This document shows positions 58,986 through 64,000 of a DNA stretch of 64,000 nt, piece after piece. The stretch lies in assembly GCF_030272615.1 (NCBI RefSeq), contig NC_081412.1, positions 342,485,870-342,549,869 on the forward strand. Reading direction: 5' to 3'. Within the stretch, counting starts at the first letter, position 1; the number at the start of each line of letters is the position of its first letter. This stretch comes from Cryptomeria japonica. Lineage: Eukaryota; Streptophyta; Pinopsida; Cupressales; Cupressaceae. The notes below the pieces were generated by a model. The model worked only from the letters and a program-made list of their open reading frames with translations. It ran no database searches and was not told the DNA's origin. Made by a program: the position numbers and the translations under genes.

Positions 58986-60074
58986 TCCATCTGAAGAAAT
59001 TCTACACTTGAGTTGTCCAATGCATAGATCAAGCAAAAAAATAAAAAAAATAAAAAAAGAATAAAAAATCGTCACTAAGGTGAAAAATTGGCAAACATGC
59101 ACCTTATGACACACACAAAAAAAAATCAGAAAAATACAAAAAAAAGGGGAAAAACAAATCATAAAGTGCAATAAAAATAAGTGGTGAAAACTTGGCAACA
59201 AACACCACTTGTGAGAGAATGACTCCTCCATCTATCAATACTTGTATCATATCTTTGGCTCCATCTGATCTAAGCCTATAGCCATCACATAAAACATACA
59301 CGCCACATCATCCTGGACATACTTAGCATAGTCACTATCCCTGATAATCTAAAGCATATCCCACCATGGCTTGGTGATAAGTGTAAATATCCATATCGAG
59401 TAATATCTAGAGTGGGGGCAAGTTTGTGACCTCTCTGGGGGCATCTCACCTTTAGGTTTTAACAACAGGTCAAACACACATCGAGAGAAAACATAGATCA
59501 TAACAATCAACAAAGAACATATCAATGAGTGAGCGCAAACACGAAAGGGAAAACGTCATGGCTCTTTGAACTGATCATACTTGCAAGATGTTTTATGTGA
59601 CAAGGATACATTCCAAATAGCATGCATGTTTACTTGTGGTTTTGATCTTTTGCTTATCATATCTCCTAGGCGACTCAAGGATGTGTCACAACTAGAGAAG
59701 CAAGGAAGGAATGTGATGTTTTCTTTGTCTACGATATGTGAGTGAAGACTTTTACCGTGCAAATTTGTCCTACGAAGAAATCAAGTGGCATATCGCTGAG
59801 GACATTTTGGATTTGCATTGGACCAAGGTTAACTCTTGTTTGATCTTGTTTGTTTATGCAAGAGACACTCAGGTCATCTTGGTTCAATTATACCTTGATG
59901 CTTATGCTATCTTTCAATATCAAAATCCATGCAAGTTATACTCAGGTTGTTATGGTTCAATTATACCATGATGCTTGTATCAACTTTCAACACATCAAGG
60001 CCCAATGATGACAACAAAGGAAAGACTAACACTTTGATCAAGAAGATGACAACTTGTGGGAATGAGAATGAATT

Positions 60075-60200
60075 AGTATCATATCATTATCATATTAATC
60101 TTGCATTAGGTTGCATATCATTTCATGTTCATCTTTTATTAGTATCATATCATTATCATATTACTCTTGCATTAGGTTGCATATCATTTCAGGACCATTA
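60075..60200. repeat. About 60-bp tandem repeat, two copies
   Basis: tatcatatcattatcatatt followed by cttgcattaggttgcatatc and atttca occurs at about 60078 and 60138. A third partial copy lies near 60212. Confidence 0.88.
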
Positions 60201-60389
60201 ATGTCATAACATGTTAATCTTGCATTAGATTGCATATCATTGTTATTTTTGCTTTGCATTGGGTTGCATATAAATCATTATGTGCATTCTCGTTATCATA
60301 TAAGTTTGCATTATCATTACCATTTAGACCATGTTAAAAATCCTGCATATGGTTACATTCATTGCATTAGTTGCCATTATCATTACATC

Positions 60390-60530
60390 TCATGCATCTG
60401 ATTTTCAAGATACATCTCACATCATCATTACATCTCATACATCTCATTTTAAAGATACATCTCATTTTAAAGATACATCTCACATCATCATTACATCTCA
60501 TACATCTCATTTTCAAGATACATTCACAAA
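60390..60530. repeat. acatctca-rich tandem repeat
   Basis: Units built of acatctcacatcatcattac, atctcatacatctcatttt and aaagat or caagat; one segment of about 78 bp is repeated, with a shorter internal duplication. Confidence 0.88.
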
Positions 60531-61159
60531 TCAAAATCATATCATTATTATAATGCATCCCATACCCGAGCATCATCATATCGAGCATATGTAAAATTCT
60601 AGATTGCATTATCCACAACACACAAAATCACAAAACATGATTAGAAACATCTACATTTATAAAATTCAACCATCACTTGCATATCAGCTTCTAAACATAT
60701 AGTACATTACAACCATCATATAAGCATATGGATCATAAAATTAAAAAACACACACATCACATCATCATCATCAACATTTGAAAAAGTCATCTAGATCAAA
60801 AGCATATCATATGGCTCATCAAAATCAAAGTAGCTGCATCCACAACATATCATCATCTATATGTGTGACCACATCCTGATCCAAAGGAAAAAAAAGGATA
60901 TAAGTTAGAAACATATCATCGGTGAAGTAATCAAATGACCAAAGTCCTTGGATATATATCAATACAAAATGTCCATCACATCACATTACATCAGTATCAA
61001 TGCAATCAATAAACATCAATAAGATCATCAGAACATCATATGAGAACATCACTAAGTAGCATATCAATAAGATCAAAGTACAACAATGTATCATATCTAG
61101 AGGTCATCAAAATAAAAAGATATATATACATCAAGGTACAAATACAAAATCTATGATCA

Positions 61160-63290
61160 CGATCATGACGCAGGATCAACCTGACCACCTCCAAAACCTA
61201 CTGGTCGAGAGCTCAAGCTACCCACACCTGTGCTACTTCTAGGAGAATCCCTCCTAGGACACACAACTCCCTCACCGCCTCTCTGTCTCTAAGAACCCCT
61301 GCACTGAGAACTGGCGGCATAGGTAGGAGCACATCGGTCCAGGGGTACAACCTGAAAATATAGAGCCTATAGTACTTTGACCACCCTATCTGCTCAATAA
61401 GACTCTGGATGGTGTCCCTTATAACACCCTGTGTGGCTACCTGCTGCAATGATCACACTGTCTCCTCTGCCCAACCTTGTCGCTCTATCTCTACATCTCT
61501 CTCCGCTTGAGTAGTATCCTGCTCTAGTGACACTGTCACCACCTGTCTCTGTAGCTGTGCAACCTGTGCTTGGGCTTGTGTGAGCTTACCCTATACCCTA
61601 TGTAGCAAGGCCTATAATGCTGCTATCTATACTTACTGCTGATGAGGAGGCACTCTAATTTGCAAACCCTGTGGCTACAAAGGCCGTGGATCCTTCATAC
61701 CAACTTGTCGAGGGGTAGGAGGGGGCATATATATCCTCCTCTGTCAAGCCAATTGCTGCACATTATCCTCCTCCAACTCCTCCTTCGCTACTGCTCCCAC
61801 CAATCCCATCAATCCCACTCCTCCACCAACCTCGTTAGACTTTGTCTCCTCGTCAGAAGAATCACTCTCCTCCTCAGATCCTTCACTGTCTGATCCCTCC
61901 TCAACCTCCCATGACAACAACATCCTTCATCTGTACCGGCCCTCCCTGCCCAACCCCACTCCTCCATCCTCCTTCTCTACCCTCACCACTCCTCCCCCCC
62001 TCACCACTTCTCCTCCTCCCTCATCTCCTCCTCCTCCCCCGCCACCACCTCCTCCCTGATCATGTCCAATCACACCACCTACAACAATCCTACCACCCCT
62101 CCTCCCACCTTAGTGACCTCTGCCCTAATCATCATCATCATCGACCTCCTCTGGTGCAAGAATCGACTCTCCTGGCCCTGTCACTCAAGGGAACCTGTGT
62201 GTCAAAAATTAATGCGTATACTTTGCAGTCATCCTTGCATCGGCTATATCCTCAAACATACTCCATACGCAACAAGGAAAAGAATAGAACTCAGTCTGAG
62301 CTATTGCAAAATCTAATGTGGGGCCCCAATTTATCCTCTCCTCATGTACCCGAGCATACACAGTCATCCTCTACGGCATCAGCTGCACGTGCCCAAATTG
62401 TCGGTAAACCCAAGGAATAATGAACTGCTCTACCATGTATGAAGTGCGACCCACAAGGAATCTTCTCATAAATAAGTGGGGTATCTCAAAAGCATTCTCT
62501 ATCCATGGATCGCACAATCGATAGGGCCTCCACACCACTATATCCATATCATCAAGAGCCTGCCTCCAATACTCTAACATCCTGAGCATCAACTAGGAAG
62601 AAACCTAGCTATACATCATCATAAAAGGTTCCCCTACTAGTCTGAACCTAGGCCCAAGTGGAGGGGTCACGACTATGTGCTCCCATGCACAAATCTATAG
62701 TAAAGTGCATCTAGAAGCTAGGCTAGCTGCGCCATCATAAACAATCTGGTGAAGCTCATGATATAAATGGGCGAGAAAAAAATACCCCATACATATCATG
62801 TGCATGCCTGCACCATCTGTCGGAGAACTCGATCCCATCCAACTGATAAACCATGTGACAACCTATCTGAAATTAGGAAGCTACCAATCAAACCTGCCAA
62901 AACTGAAGGGAGTGGGGCATAGCTGTCTACCATGTCCTGCCACGCCACTGAGTAACCTGCAATGGGGGATCACCAAACAACTCTCACAAAGCATGGATCT
63001 CGCCGGCCTCCTCCACATCATACTCCATAAGCTCACTTGTGATCGGAATCCACAAAATCCAATAGACGTCCTCCAATGTCATTGTGATCTCACCCGTTGG
63101 CAAATGGAAGGTGTTATGCTCGCTGTGCCATATCTCGGTCATCGCGGTGAGTAGTTCCCTATTCTTTTGATAGGACAACATGTGTAACAAGTGGATGAGA
63201 CTGCAAGCCTCTACGACTGCCAAATCATCAGCACTCAATCAATCTTGCATCAAAAAAGTCTTCGGGAATTTTTCCCAAAGCATGAGCACT
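61160..63290 (-). pseudogene. Antisense plant-mobile-domain (PMD) gene within G2
   Basis: Minus-strand gene remnant. 63238-62984: LLTAMTEIWHSEHNTFHLPTGEITMTLEDV, the N-terminal core block of PMD (aminotransferase-like plant mobile domain) proteins. 62592-62371: YWRQALDDMDIVVWRPYRL and VEQFIIPWVYRQFGHVQ, the C-terminal core block. Frames in between are broken. Downstream (62060-61640) the minus frame is Gly- and acid-rich (SDSEGSEEESDSSDEE). A coiled-coil-like stretch follows (LTQAQAQVAQLQRQ, about 61600), and a last open piece lies at 61449-61213. PMD occurs in plant MAIN/MAIL proteins and in transposable elements; I infer this is the extra antisense ORF of G2, not a host gene. The proline-rich plus-strand frame at 61842-62420 is its shadow. 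Confidence 0.75.
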
Positions 63291-63299
63291 CCTTGATAA

Positions 63300-64000
63300 A
63301 CCTATATCAATACATGGATATCATCCTATTAGATACATCTATTCTACATAATCCGAAAATCAACAAATCAAGTGATGACAGTCATACAATCAACCAAGAT
63401 CTATCCAGTTATCCAATCAATCAATCACGCACCATATCAAAAATCATATCGACAATCAACAACAAGCTTCATATCAGGACTCATATCAAAAATCAAATAC
63501 CATTTTAATGACCAAAGTTCCATATCGACAATTAATCTCAAAAACACATCAATCAAGTTCCAATCAATCCAGACTCATATTGTAGATCAATCAAGTCAGT
63601 CTCCTATTGACAAAACAACTCATATCGAACACAGACCCATATCGAATTAGGACCCATATAGAAATTAGATCCATATCAAAAAAAATTTGACCTATATTGA
63701 ATCAAGACCCATAACCATATCGAAATCAGACCCATCAAATAACGACAAATTGACCCATAACGACAAGTTGACCCATAACAAAAAATTGACCCATAACAAA
63801 AAATTGACCCATAACAAAAAATGACTCATAACGAAATCAAAACCCATATCGAAATTGGACCCATATTGCAAACAAACTCATATCGAATTTGACCACAATT
63901 GATCCAAACTAAAATTCGAATTGACATAACAGACTCATAATAACAAACATCAATTAACAACTGAAATCAACACATTCGATCCAAAATGACACTTTGGCAG
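63300..64000. other. Short-repeat region at the right edge
   Basis: No gene. Rich in catatcga, cccatatcgaa and caatcaa phrases, upstream of the antisense PMD gene. Might be its promoter side or the approach to the G2 3' LTR, which is not reached. Confidence 0.45.
63735..63835. repeat. 18-bp tandem repeat, about five copies
   Basis: Units close to aaaaaattgacccataac follow each other, with gacaagttgacccataac at the left end and decaying copies on both sides. Confidence 0.9.

Larger units (their letters stand above)
58986..61150 (+). other. G2 spacer after pol
   Basis: No gene seen on either strand. A-rich at 59030-59160. A phrase is repeated with variation at 59085-59110 and 59185-59215 (ttggcaaacatgcacctt, ttggcaacaaacaccactt). 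A purine-rich agagtgggggcaag is near 59410. From 60060 onward it is made of short repeats rich in atcat and cattat. Confidence 0.6.
29150..64000 (+). mobile_element. Large Tat-type Ty3/gypsy element G2, host of nested insertions
   Basis: Plus-strand gypsy: 5' LTR (to 32006), primer site, 2.1-kb leader, gag, protease, RT, RNase H, a second RNase H, integrase, long spacer, and an antisense plant-mobile-domain gene. RT is split by copia B at 39050/56154, and the reading WIS/NIVP joins across it. Dual RNase H domains and an extra antisense ORF after pol are known traits of the Tat lineage (family knowledge). Many stops and shifts make it inactive. The left boundary near 29150 is approximate and the 3' LTR is not in the window. 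Confidence 0.85.

Noticed and set aside
61842-62420. Pro-rich plus-strand ORF of 192 aa
   Set aside because: Shadow of the Gly/acid-rich minus-strand PMD gene tail; composition is simple and no motif is present.
63735-63835. Regular short repeats considered as a CRISPR array
   Set aside because: Units are directly adjacent without unique spacers, and the DNA is from a plant nuclear genome.

Overview
The window is plant nuclear DNA from a large, repeat-rich genome. Evidence for a plant is one plant-type gene with GT-AG introns (UDP-apiose/UDP-xylose synthase) and many plant-type Ty1/copia and Ty3/gypsy LTR retrotransposons nested in each other. A gymnosperm, probably a conifer, is my best guess from the nesting depth, the spread of LTR ages and the general look of the LTRs, but that is inference. 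No rRNA, tRNA, CRISPR or bacterial feature was seen.

Layout. 1-2.5 kb: left-truncated, decayed, unrecognised protein gene (minus). 2.8-3.65 kb: CpG-dense TCGAT/TCGG-rich block. 3.8-5.6 kb: copia fragment (minus, called Z). 6.55-6.86 kb plus 12.75 kb onward: LTR of another element (X), split by a full-length young copia (A, 6860-12744, minus, 5-bp target duplication, LTRs about 99% identical). 13.4-16.8 kb: truncated gypsy (G1, plus). 17.84-20.35 kb: eight exons of the apiose/xylose synthase gene; the first, NAD-binding exon is not found in the window. 20.85-22.76 kb: small non-coding LTR element (K). 23.3-25.1 kb: diverged long repeats. 25-29.15 kb: 3' end of copia F (minus) with a solo LTR (H) in its polypurine tract. 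29.15-64 kb: one large Tat-type gypsy (G2, plus), with long 5' LTR, leader, gag, protease, RT, RNase H, second RNase H, integrase and an antisense plant-mobile-domain gene near the right edge; its 3' LTR is outside the window.

G2 is interrupted in its 5' LTR by solo LTR E (29792-31066) and in RT by copia B (39051-56148). Copia B in turn holds copia C (43431-50112) and a gag-only element D (50436-54826). Target duplications support every insertion: ctcct (A), aggct (K), c/tctta (H), tttgt (E), atctc (B), gaaga (C), tccca (D). By-eye LTR divergence (B about 7%, C about 4%, D 1-2%) agrees with the nesting order.

The most unusual signal is in copia A. Its 3' non-coding region carries an array of hairpins that share 8-nt loop sequences while their stems differ yet stay paired, and its LTRs carry a second cluster of long perfect hairpins. 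All retroelement coding regions are broken by stops or frameshifts. The only gene that looks intact over what is visible is the apiose/xylose synthase gene.
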